Shown in pieces: positions 53,281 to 61,445 of a DNA stretch of 64,000 bases. The first letter of the stretch is position 1; the number at the start of each line of letters is the position of its first letter. The translations under genes and the position numbers were made by a program. The stretch spans positions 12,871-76,870 of the forward strand of contig JAEDKA010000012.1 of assembly GCA_016296065.1 (NCBI GenBank), in the 5' to 3' direction. The notes beneath the pieces were generated by a model, which did not search any database, was not told where the DNA came from, and saw only the letters and a program-made list of their open reading frames with translations. The DNA comes from Kiritimatiellia bacterium (lineage in GTDB: Bacteria; Verrucomicrobiota; Kiritimatiellia; RFP12; UBA1067).

Positions 53281-53949
53281 CTATGGTAGATAGAATGTTC
53301 CGCCCACATGGGACAGAACACCCTTACGGGCAAGCTGGGAAAGCGACCTGGAAAGCGCGCAGCGGTTGACGCCGATGTACTGGGCGAACTCAGCAGAAGT
53401 GCGAAAAGGAATCTTCACCTCGCGCTTGCCGGTCTCTCCGGCAAGGCCCTCAAGATAGGTCATTACCTTGTCGCCAATCTCCCAGCATCCGACAACAGAC
53501 AGCTTCTTCTGGCATTCGGAAACCAGCCCGACCAGCGTCCTGATGAGATTCTCCCTAAGTCCAGCATAAGAGGAGGACTTGATCGCCTCGCGCAGCTTCG
53601 CAATGTCGAGGAACGCAACCTCAGAACTCTCCGCCGCCTCGATACGTCTAGGGAACGGCTCCGACCTCTGCAGCACGTAGGAAACCCCAACCACGCCGCC
53701 GGCCTTTACTGTATAGTCAATCACCTCGGCCCCGTCACGCGTCACCTGTATCACATTCAGACGCCCGGACAGAACAATAGCGAGAGAACGAACGCGGTCG
53801 CCCTGATGAAGGACAACCTCTCCCCTTTCAAACTGCTTCACCTTCGCATCCGTCGAAGAAAGCAGCTTTTCAACTGCAGCGCGGTCAAGCCCCTTGAACA
53901 GCTTCTGCCTTGCAAGTGTAGCAACAGTTTTGTCGTTTCTTTCTGCCAT
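53281..53949 (-). CDS. Crp/Fnr-family transcription regulator
   Basis: The 222-residue protein has a cNMP-binding-like domain (FERGEVVLHQGDRVRSLAIVL) and a C-terminal winged helix (FAQYIGVNRCALSRSLSQL near residue 195). It is a distant paralogue of the regulator at 35572-36264, with the same ALSR helix motif. Cys residues do not form an Fe-S cluster pattern. The start is the ATG at 53949 inside a longer frame, 30 nt after a good -10 box. It sits next to the polysaccharide genes and is a candidate regulator of them. Confidence 0.88.
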   Translation of the reverse strand: MAERNDKTVATLARQKLFKGLDRAAVEKLLSSTDAKVKQFERGEVVLHQGDRVRSLAIVLSGRLNVIQVTRDGAEVIDYTVKAGGVVGVSYVLQRSEPFPRRIEAAESSEVAFLDIAKLREAIKSSSYAGLRENLIRTLVGLVSECQKKLSVVGCWEIGDKVMTYLEGLAGETGKREVKIPFRTSAEFAQYIGVNRCALSRSLSQLARKGVLSHVGGTFYLP

Positions 53950-53979
53950 TTGCGTTTGGTCCCATTTAGATTTTGCGGT

Positions 53980-54009
53980 ATTGTAGCAAATATTGCGCTT
54001 AATCGTCAA
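53980..54009 (-). promoter_or_regulatory. Promoter of the 53281-53949 Crp/Fnr gene
   Basis: On the minus strand TTGACG (54009-54004), 18 bp, TACAAT (53985-53980) with a TGC extension. The leader is about 30 nt. Confidence 0.7.
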
Positions 54010-54034
54010 TTACAATAGCAACAAAAAGAGCGAT

Positions 54035-56899
54035 TTATAAAAAAACAGAACACAACCAGAGCAGCGGAGCCTGGCCGTGGGGATCGCCGTTCGCCTTCGG
54101 ACGCGTCAGGTAGTGGTGGCGGTCGTTCTTCCATCCCGTTCCCACGCAGACGTCCGGAAGGTTCCCGTGCATGTCGAGCCGCACCGCAAGCGCGCGGTAT
54201 GCCTTCTTCGCCGCCGCAAGGTACTCCCCGCCCAGCACCCCCGCGCGGACGCCTTCAGCGAACGCATACGCGAACATCGCCGTCGCGCTCGTCTCGTCGT
54301 AGCTCTCCGGATCGTTCACGAGCTGTCCCCACAGGCCGTTCGGACGCTGCCAGCCGAGGAGAGCGGACATCATCCGCCTGTACCCCGCGAGAATCGGCGC
54401 GCGCCACTCCGAATCGGCAGGCAGGTACTTGAGGTTCATCGCCATCGCCGCCGCAAGCCATCCGTTGCCGCGCCCCCACACGAACGGCGCCTCGGGCGCA
54501 TGGTTGAAGAGTCCGTCCGGACGCGGCAGGCGCTCCAGATAGAGGCACATCTCCTTCGCCGCGCGCTCGATGTACTTCCGCTCGCCAGTGAGCCTGTACG
54601 CCTGGCTCTGCAGCAACGTGATCATGTACATGTCGTCAAGCCAGAGCCGCGTCTCCGGCGAGTACCCCTTCTCCCACCACGCATGGCGCTCGGCGAGCGG
54701 AATCGCGTCGTACCACCTCTCGCCCCAGTCCATCCCCTCGCGCGGCTCCTCCCACTGGCGATCGGCATACCTGAGCCCCAGCTCCTTTGCGCGCTCGTCT
54801 CCGGTGAGGATCGCGATCTCGAGCGAAATCGCCCCGACGATCGAAAGGTCCACATGACGGTAGTCGTTCATCCATCCCTTCTTCTCCCCGTACGCCGGCT
54901 CGAACGCCGCGACGAGCCGCTTCTCGAGCGCCTTGTCTCCCGCCGCATGCGCGCACTCGAGCGCGTTGACCCAGAGCGAGACGACCGAGTAGTGGACGAG
55001 CTCGCGGTTTCCGTACGCCTTCGGCGCGCGGTATCCCGCCGGACGGTACAGGTCGGGCTCCGTCGAGAGGAAGAGCCTTGAAAGCTTCGCCGCGACATCC
55101 GCCGGACGCGGTCCGTCGAACAGCGCATGCGCCCTGTCGCGCGTGTCGCGCATCTGCGGCACCGGACTTTTCAGCGTCGGGCACAGCTCCTTGCCGTGGC
55201 GCCGCACTGTCTCGAAGTCCGCGTCGATTTCCGCAAGGACCTTCGCGTCCTCCTTTCCCTCCTTCGCGAGCTCGCGCAGGTAGAAGTAGCGCCACAGTGC
55301 CCCGTCGAGCGCACGCGTCACCACAAGCTGCGCGCGCAGCCACGCGAAGCGCTCCGCTACCGCGGCGGATGCGCCGCGCAGTCCGGAGAGCGCCTTGTCG
55401 AGCTCCGCGATCGCGGCGTCCTTCTCGGCCGTCACATGGGCTACGTTCTCGAGCGTCGGCTCGAGCGCGACCTTTCCTTCCGGAAGGAAGAATCGGTTTG
55501 TGTACCTCAGGAGCGACTCGCGCCTGTCGACGGAATTCGCGAAGAACGACTCGGTCGGCGCGCCGAGTCCGAGCGGGGAGAACGCGACTACGCTCGCCTT
55601 CTCGCTCGCCTTCATCGCGGCGATGTACGCGTCCGCGTCCGCGCCGTGCCAGCGCTCGCCCCACTCGCGCCAGAGCGACTCGACGTCGTCCTTCGGATTC
55701 CACGAAAGCTGACGCCACACGTGGTAGTTGACGGTGTTGAGCTCGTCCGAGAGCGCGGCGTATCCGTCGCGCTTGTAGGTTCCCGCGTAAAGCATCACTC
55801 CGCCATCCGGCGGGACGAGCCCGGCAACGCGGCGCATCTGCCGCGCCGTCTGGTCGACGACGGACGCGGGCAGGCACTGGAGTCCGACGGTCTGCCCCGT
55901 TATCTGCCACTCCGCTATATCGCGGCGCGGCGCGACGGGGAGGAGAGCGGAGAACGGCGGATCTGGCTGGCAGTCGGCGTTGTAGACCTTCGTCTGGAAC
56001 AGCACGCCCTTCCCCGCGCGCTTCATCGCCTCGCCCCACACCGAGAGCGGATCGCCGCTCTCTCCGCCGTAGCCCGGAGCGTGCACCCACTCCGCGCCGA
56101 GCCAGTGCGACGCGCCGCTCGCCCAGGTGCGGACGATCAGGGTCTTGCCGAGGGGCTTCAGCGCCTCCTCCCACGCGCCGACCGCGAAGGCGACCTGCCG
56201 GCCCCAGTTGCCGCGAAAGCCGCTCTTTCTGCAGCGGTCGCACACGCAGTTGAGTCCGTAGTCGTCCCACAGGCACGCAACTACTCCCGCGACTCCCAAG
56301 GAGGTGCGGCGTCCCGCCGCGCCAACAGTCTGCGGCGGAGCTGGAAGCTCCACCTCCTTGGCAATTTCCCGAACGGCCTCAATGAAGAACTCGCGCGTGG
56401 CGGGGTCGCACGGACACATCGTGCCCTTCTCCCATGAGTTCGGAGGCGTCACGCCCTTCGCCGACGGATGCGCCGCGATGAACTCGTCGTACCTCCTGCG
56501 GTTCCACTTCGCGGCGTCGCATCCGTAGATGAACGCATACGCCGGAACATCCAGCTCCGCGCATTCGCGCAGCAGTTTCGCGTCCGGCCTGCCGCGCTTC
56601 AGGTAGACGGCGTTCGCGCCGGTGGCGGCGATCCAGTTCGCAAGCGGCTCGCGCGTGCGGCTCACGTTGAGCGCGCGCATTTTGAAGTGAGGGTCGCGCA
56701 CGAACGGATAGCTCTCCGCCTTCATCCAGCGATTCGACTCGTAGTCCGCATAGAGGAACGCCCTCTTCGTCGCCGCCTTGACGACGAACTCAACTTCTTC
56801 GCCGGCACCCGTCCTCTCCACGACATATCCGTCGTGCCTGAGCGGAAGCCCGGCCGTGATCTGATACGAAACAGTGGCGGCTATAAGCAGGTCAAACAT
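54035..56899 (-). CDS. GH67-like domain fused to a GH105 unsaturated-glycuronyl hydrolase
   Basis: The 954-residue protein has two catalytic-type halves. The N-terminal part (about 1-530) has a TIM barrel and helical domain with WDDYGLNCVCDRC and NYHVWRQLSWNPKDDVE, resembling GH67/GH115 alpha-glucuronidases. The C-terminal part (about 590-954) is a GH105/GH88 six-hairpin barrel (LWLDDMYMITLLQSQAY with the Asp pair, FVWGRGNGWLAAAM, PNGLWGQLVNDPESYDETS). GH105 acts on unsaturated galacturonyl-rhamnose made by lyases. The N-terminal hydrophobic segment is a weak signal. Start is the ATG at 56899 with AAGGAG upstream. Confidence 0.75.
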   Translation of the reverse strand: MFDLLIAATVSYQITAGLPLRHDGYVVERTGAGEEVEFVVKAATKRAFLYADYESNRWMKAESYPFVRDPHFKMRALNVSRTREPLANWIAATGANAVYLKRGRPDAKLLRECAELDVPAYAFIYGCDAAKWNRRRYDEFIAAHPSAKGVTPPNSWEKGTMCPCDPATREFFIEAVREIAKEVELPAPPQTVGAAGRRTSLGVAGVVACLWDDYGLNCVCDRCRKSGFRGNWGRQVAFAVGAWEEALKPLGKTLIVRTWASGASHWLGAEWVHAPGYGGESGDPLSVWGEAMKRAGKGVLFQTKVYNADCQPDPPFSALLPVAPRRDIAEWQITGQTVGLQCLPASVVDQTARQMRRVAGLVPPDGGVMLYAGTYKRDGYAALSDELNTVNYHVWRQLSWNPKDDVESLWREWGERWHGADADAYIAAMKASEKASVVAFSPLGLGAPTESFFANSVDRRESLLRYTNRFFLPEGKVALEPTLENVAHVTAEKDAAIAELDKALSGLRGASAAVAERFAWLRAQLVVTRALDGALWRYFYLRELAKEGKEDAKVLAEIDADFETVRRHGKELCPTLKSPVPQMRDTRDRAHALFDGPRPADVAAKLSRLFLSTEPDLYRPAGYRAPKAYGNRELVHYSVVSLWVNALECAHAAGDKALEKRLVAAFEPAYGEKKGWMNDYRHVDLSIVGAISLEIAILTGDERAKELGLRYADRQWEEPREGMDWGERWYDAIPLAERHAWWEKGYSPETRLWLDDMYMITLLQSQAYRLTGERKYIERAAKEMCLYLERLPRPDGLFNHAPEAPFVWGRGNGWLAAAMAMNLKYLPADSEWRAPILAGYRRMMSALLGWQRPNGLWGQLVNDPESYDETSATAMFAYAFAEGVRAGVLGGEYLAAAKKAYRALAVRLDMHGNLPDVCVGTGWKNDRHHYLTRPKANGDPHGQAPLLWLCSVFL

Positions 56900-56960
56900 C
56901 GCTGTCTCCTTCCGCGCCGCAGACAGCCGATCCGCAGCGCAATATCTCCAATCAGCGGCA

Positions 56961-56989
56961 ATTATATCATATTACCCCTTTTGGGGTAA
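56961..56989 (-). promoter_or_regulatory. Promoter and palindromic operator candidate for the GH67-like/GH105 gene
   Basis: TATAAT on the minus strand (56966-56961) with the palindrome TTACCCC-TTTT-GGGGTAA (56972-56989) 5 bp upstream, the same spacing as at 51395-51423. The leader to the ATG at 56899 is about 60 nt with AAGGAG. The remaining sequence up to 57118 holds no gene I can support. Confidence 0.75.
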
Positions 56990-57118
56990 AGTGGGAAAAT
57001 GACTTACATTCAGATGAAGCCACCCTTGTATTTCAGCGAGACGACTCTACCTGCTGCCGACGACCGGCGACGAAAACGCTGAACGCCTGCGCATGCCAGC
57101 AGTTAAGCGGCCCCTGCG

Positions 57119-59140
57119 CTATACCGTGACACCCATAAGGTCCTTGAGGGCAGCGATCTGCTTGTGATCGCCTAGCGCGACGAGCCTGTCGCCAGCGCGG
57201 AACTCCCACTCGGGGCCGATGTTGCGCGTCACCCTGCCGCCGCGCTCGACGGACACAATCGATGCTCCCGTCTTCGCACGAACGTTCAGCGTCACGACCG
57301 TTCCGCCGATCGCGGGAGAGGTCGCGGGCAGAACGACCTCGGAGATCGTGCCCTCCGGAATCGTCACCGTCATCGTGCGCTTCAGCCCCTCGCGCCGCTC
57401 CTCCGCCGTGAGCGCCTCGTGCAGGCGCTTTGACGCGCGGTGTCCGGCCTTTACCATGCGCCGCCACCCGAAGATACCGACGAGGACTATGACCGCGATG
57501 CCGATCCAGAGCGACGGCCCCTTCGCGGGCGCTATCGAGACGGCGATCGCGCCCCACTCCGCAAGGAAGATCACGAACACAGCCGCGAAGGCGACGAACC
57601 TCACAAGCGGCTGTATCGCCAGTTGCCAGCGCGTCGTCCCCTCGCCGCAAAGAAGCGCCGTCACGGCATCGGCGAGCGGACGCGCCGCGCCCGTCCACAG
57701 CGGAAGCATCGCCACGCAGAAAAGGTTCGCGAGGCAGAAGAAGAATATCTTGTCGTGCTTCTCGAAGAATACCGAGAGGCCGGAGTAGTCGATTCTGTAG
57801 AGAAGCGTGCACGCCGCCGCGACAGCGAACATCAGGACCGCATAGACGCCGAGGCGGATTGCGGCGAACTTGAGTCGCCTAAACGCGGGCGAGCCCTCGG
57901 ACGCACCGATCTTCGCAAGCCAGGCGCGGTATGCGTCGAGGATGACGCGGAACCTCTCCGGGACGAGCCGCTCCGCCTGATCGCCCGCCGGGCCAGACAG
58001 TCGTATCATCCACGGATTCAGCAGAGTCGTAAGAAGCGACGCGCCGATGGCGATCTGAAACATCGGGATGGACGTGTCGTTGACGATACCCGCATATAGG
58101 ATTGCGACCATGAACGCGAACTCGCCGATCTGGGCGAGGGCGAAGCCGTTCTGCACTGCGGTGCGCACGTCGACTCCGGCGAGCAGCGAGGCGAATGTGA
58201 CGTTGAAGAGCTTCCCCGACATAACGACAAGCGACACGACAAGTATCGCAGCCTTGTTTGCCCACAGCGCGGACGGATCGACCAGGAGTCCGATGGAGAC
58301 GAAGAACGTCGCAGCAAACATAGACTTGAGCGGATCGACGAGCGCCGCGAGTCGCTCGCGCACGTCGCTCGTCGAGCCGATGATTCCGACGAGGAACGCG
58401 CCGAGCGCGAGCGAGAAATTGAAGTGGTAGGCTAGAAACGAGACAAGGAAGCACACGCCGAGAAGCGTGAGAACGAGCGCCTCGTCGTCCTTGCGCGACG
58501 AGACGGAGAGAAGGAGCCTCGGCACAAGGACCAGTCCGAACACAAGCACTGCGAGGAAAAACACGGCAAGCCATCCGAGCGAGCCGGCGAACGCGGAGGC
58601 CGACATGCCTCCGCCGGTCGCAAAGCCCGTCACGACGGCGATTGCGCCGACGCATATTATGTCTTCGCACAGCGACGTGCCGAGGACGTACTTCGCAAAC
58701 GGACGATTCCCCCAGCCCATCTCGTCGATTACCTTGGCGAGCAGCGTCGTCGCGGAGTCGCACATCGCGACGCCGAGGAAGGCGGACTCCACCGGCGACC
58801 ATCCGAACACGCGCGTTCCCACGGTGTATCCGAGCCATATCATCACTATCGTGTCGAAGACGGCTGCGGGAAGCGCGACGGACCTTATCTTCTTCATCTC
58901 CTTCGCGGAGAACGACAGTCCCATCGAGAACATCAGGAACACGACACCGAGCTGTCCAACGGTGTTTATGGACTGCGGGTCCATAAACAGGCTCACTCCC
59001 AGCGTGTTCTCGTTGAGTATCGCACCAGCGAGGATGTAGCCGATGACCTTCGGCCAGCCGAGACGCGAGAAAAGCGCCGCGGAAAGTCCGGCGACGGACA
59101 TCAGAAGCGCGAGATCGCGGAAAAAGGCGCCTTCGCTCAT
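57119..59140 (-). CDS. Kef-type monovalent cation/proton antiporter with TrkA-C domain
   Basis: The 673-residue protein has about 12-13 membrane segments of the Na+/H+ exchanger fold (GYILAGAILNENTLG, CDSATTLLAKVIDE, EDIICVGAIAVV, PLKSMFAATFFVSIGLLVD, GEFAFMVAILYAG), an extra membrane region and a C-terminal TrkA-C domain (residues about 595-673). It is likely an inner-membrane K+ or Na+ antiporter. The ATG at 59140 overlaps the exonuclease stop as ATGA, so they are coupled. No KefF-type ancillary gene or TrkA-N domain is seen. Confidence 0.9.
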   Translation of the reverse strand: MSEGAFFRDLALLMSVAGLSAALFSRLGWPKVIGYILAGAILNENTLGVSLFMDPQSINTVGQLGVVFLMFSMGLSFSAKEMKKIRSVALPAAVFDTIVMIWLGYTVGTRVFGWSPVESAFLGVAMCDSATTLLAKVIDEMGWGNRPFAKYVLGTSLCEDIICVGAIAVVTGFATGGGMSASAFAGSLGWLAVFFLAVLVFGLVLVPRLLLSVSSRKDDEALVLTLLGVCFLVSFLAYHFNFSLALGAFLVGIIGSTSDVRERLAALVDPLKSMFAATFFVSIGLLVDPSALWANKAAILVVSLVVMSGKLFNVTFASLLAGVDVRTAVQNGFALAQIGEFAFMVAILYAGIVNDTSIPMFQIAIGASLLTTLLNPWMIRLSGPAGDQAERLVPERFRVILDAYRAWLAKIGASEGSPAFRRLKFAAIRLGVYAVLMFAVAAACTLLYRIDYSGLSVFFEKHDKIFFFCLANLFCVAMLPLWTGAARPLADAVTALLCGEGTTRWQLAIQPLVRFVAFAAVFVIFLAEWGAIAVSIAPAKGPSLWIGIAVIVLVGIFGWRRMVKAGHRASKRLHEALTAEERREGLKRTMTVTIPEGTISEVVLPATSPAIGGTVVTLNVRAKTGASIVSVERGGRVTRNIGPEWEFRAGDRLVALGDHKQIAALKDLMGVTV

Positions 59141-59928
59141 TTCCCTTTCGGCGGCCGCGGAAGCCGTCCGTTGCGGAGCAGGTCGCGCACGACGGCCTTC
59201 ACCTCGGTGTCGAAGTCGCCCCGAAGCATCCACTCCAGGAAGTTCTTCTCACGAAATAGGATGTCACGCATCTTCGTGCCCTTTTTCTTCCCGAAGTTGA
59301 CGTAGAGCTCGCCGTCGCGCCAGAGTAGCTCCTTGTTGCGTCCGATTGCGTTCGGATCCCTGGGAGAAAGGTACTCGGACATCTCCCCCGAGGTCTTGGG
59401 CAGATCAGGATATTTCGCGAGCTGCGCCTTTAGGACCTCGAGTGTCGCGCGCGTGTCGGCCTCAGCCCCGTGTGCGCCCGCATGGTCGCGCCCGAGGTAG
59501 AAGCGCACCGCCGCCGTAAGGTCACGCGGCTCCATCTTGTGATATATGCGCTGCACGTCGATGCAGCGGCGCTGCGACACACCGAGGTTCATGCCGACGC
59601 GCGCGAACTCCTCCTCTAGGCACGGGATGTCGTAGCGGTCGGAGTTGAATCCGCCGAGGTCGCACCCCTCGAAGAACGCGAATATCTCGTCCGCGCGGTC
59701 CGCGAACGTCGGACAGTCCTTCACCACCTCGTCCGTGATTCCGTGCACGGAGGACGACTCCGCCGGAATCGGGATCCCCGGGTTGAGGAGCCAGCACTTC
59801 TCCTCCTCGGTTCCGTCCGGCATCACCTTTATTGCACCCAACTCTATTATGCGGTCCTTCTTCGGGAACAATCCCGTCGTCTCGAGGTCGAACACAACAA
59901 GCGGCCTATCTAGATTCATTGGAAACAT
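59137..59928 (-). CDS. DEDDh 3'-5' exonuclease (DnaQ-like)
   Basis: The 263-residue protein has the DEDDh motifs in order: Exo I FDLETTGL near residue 13, VHGITDE, Exo II GFNSDRYDIP near residue 95, and Exo III HAGAHGAEADTRAT with the His and Asp near residue 150. A basic C-terminal part (about residues 190-263) is unusual and may bind nucleic acid. It may proofread, process RNA or repair DNA. The ATG at 59928 lies 9 nt after TATAAT; a second ATG at 59919 is possible. There is no Shine-Dalgarno sequence for either. Confidence 0.88.
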   Translation of the reverse strand: MFPMNLDRPLVVFDLETTGLFPKKDRIIELGAIKVMPDGTEEEKCWLLNPGIPIPAESSSVHGITDEVVKDCPTFADRADEIFAFFEGCDLGGFNSDRYDIPCLEEEFARVGMNLGVSQRRCIDVQRIYHKMEPRDLTAAVRFYLGRDHAGAHGAEADTRATLEVLKAQLAKYPDLPKTSGEMSEYLSPRDPNAIGRNKELLWRDGELYVNFGKKKGTKMRDILFREKNFLEWMLRGDFDTEVKAVVRDLLRNGRLPRPPKGK

Positions 59929-59937
59929 AATGCGGAT

Positions 59938-59943
59938 ATTATA
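59938..59943 (-). promoter_or_regulatory. -10 box for the exonuclease-antiporter pair (near-leaderless)
   Basis: TATAAT on the minus strand after AAATTTGA, 9 nt before the ATG at 59928. No -35 is apparent. Confidence 0.55.
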
Positions 59944-60025
59944 TCAAATTTATAGTGCCAAGTGATTCGCGGATGCAACCGAACAAGAAAGCCCTGGTTC
60001 AGAGTTGGCGAAGCGGGGTTGGTGG

Positions 60026-61396
60026 TTAGAGGCTGAGCTGCCCAAGCGGCCTGCGATATCGACGCTCGCCGTCCGACTCCCATTCCAGGACAAAGCCGAG
60101 ACGGTCGAAGAGATCGCGCGAAGGACCGTTCTTCTCCGTCCGCCTCCAGCATGCGGCGAGTTCGCTCACGCCGCGCGCGGCGAGCTCCTGCTCGAGTTCC
60201 ACCTCAAGCGCGAACTCAATACGCCTGTTCATCGCGCGGCAACTCATGACGAAATCCTCGATCTCCGCTCGCCCGCCTTCAATTCGCGCATTGACGAACG
60301 CGACCAGCCCAAGGTCGCCGAATCGGTCGGACGAACGGAGCGAGAGCATGACGCGCGATGGATCGGACGCGAAGCCGAGGATCTCGCTTTCCGTCCTTCT
60401 TACGGTCAGGACGTTCATCTGGTTCGATCGCTGCGAGAGCTGGACGATCCGCGGCACATCTGCCGCGGAGACTGGACGGACTTCGTTGACGATTCCAAGC
60501 GAGCGGAGGTAGTCGTCGTACGTCATGCCGGCGGCAGCCTCGCGCCGCTTCGACTCAGCCTTGTACATCTCGGCGCGCGCACGGTCCTCTTCCGTCACCC
60601 TGCGGCTCGGGAAGTACTGCCCGAGGTCGGGCGGGAACTGCGAAACCGCGACTTCCGGAAGCGACGCGCGCATCTCGGCGCGGTTTGACGGACTATCGTC
60701 GACGAAGACGAATGAATCCGCGCCAACACCGAGCTCCTTGGCGACGTCCGCAAGGTTGCCGGACTTCGCATCCCAGTTTATGCGCATCGCCGCGAAGTCG
60801 TCCGCGTGCAGAAGCATGCGCGGATCGTCCCACATCGGCGCGACGTCTTCTGGATCGTTCTTGGAAAGCGCGACGAGAAGCACGCCTCGCGCGCGCAGCT
60901 CGAGCGCCTCGCGCTGGAGCGCAAGGTTCGGCTCCACGCCGGACGCACCGTCCTCGCTGACAATTCCGCCCCACAGCGTGTTGTCAAGATCTAGCGCGAG
61001 GACCTTCTTCTGCGGAACGAGCAGTTTGCGAAGTTCGGACAGCGCGCCGATCGACCACGGCATCTTGGCAAGAATCCACATGCGCTCGTCGTAAGCAGCG
61101 TCTCCAAGATCGGCAAGCACGGACTCAACGTCCGGCGCAATGACTGCCGCGTCCGGAAATGACTGAGCAAGGGCGGCTAGAGCCTGTGACAGCATTTCAG
61201 GCTCAACAGGCAGCGCGAAGCGGCGGTCAAGAAGAACGGCAATCGTGTCGGGCGCGAACGAGACAAAGTCTGGAGGCGGCGCAAGAGCCGTCTCGACCCA
61301 CGCGCCAAAGCCGGGCGGAGTCCAGACGGCATGCTCCTCGCGAAGCATCCCGGCAAGTATCTCCGTAGTAACGTTCGAAAGCAGGGCAATCTTCAT
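60026..61396 (-). CDS. FkbH-like protein (HAD phosphatase plus acyltransferase domains)
   Basis: The 456-residue protein has an FkbH-type HAD domain (LALDLDNTLWGGIVSEDG near residue 132, VALSKNDPEDV, FVFVDDSPSNRAEM near residue 230) followed by a GNAT-like domain (LSQRSNQMNVLTVRRT, IEDFVMSCRAMNRRIE). FkbH proteins load glycerol-derived three-carbon units onto carrier proteins in polyketide pathways or act in surface polysaccharide decoration. No carrier protein or synthase is in the window. It is shorter than the 550-residue norm because the N-terminal domain is reduced. Confidence 0.85.
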   Translation of the reverse strand: MKIALLSNVTTEILAGMLREEHAVWTPPGFGAWVETALAPPPDFVSFAPDTIAVLLDRRFALPVEPEMLSQALAALAQSFPDAAVIAPDVESVLADLGDAAYDERMWILAKMPWSIGALSELRKLLVPQKKVLALDLDNTLWGGIVSEDGASGVEPNLALQREALELRARGVLLVALSKNDPEDVAPMWDDPRMLLHADDFAAMRINWDAKSGNLADVAKELGVGADSFVFVDDSPSNRAEMRASLPEVAVSQFPPDLGQYFPSRRVTEEDRARAEMYKAESKRREAAAGMTYDDYLRSLGIVNEVRPVSAADVPRIVQLSQRSNQMNVLTVRRTESEILGFASDPSRVMLSLRSSDRFGDLGLVAFVNARIEGGRAEIEDFVMSCRAMNRRIEFALEVELEQELAARGVSELAACWRRTEKNGPSRDLFDRLGFVLEWESDGERRYRRPLGQLSL

Positions 61397-61419
61397 CCGT
61401 TCGTTGTTCCTTGACGAAG

Positions 61420-61425
61420 ATTATA
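61420..61425 (-). promoter_or_regulatory. -10 box of the FkbH-like gene
   Basis: TATAAT on the minus strand after ATTTGG, 23 nt before the ATG at 61396. AAGGAA is present in the leader. Confidence 0.5.
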
Positions 61426-61445
61426 CCAAATCCACACTGGGAATC

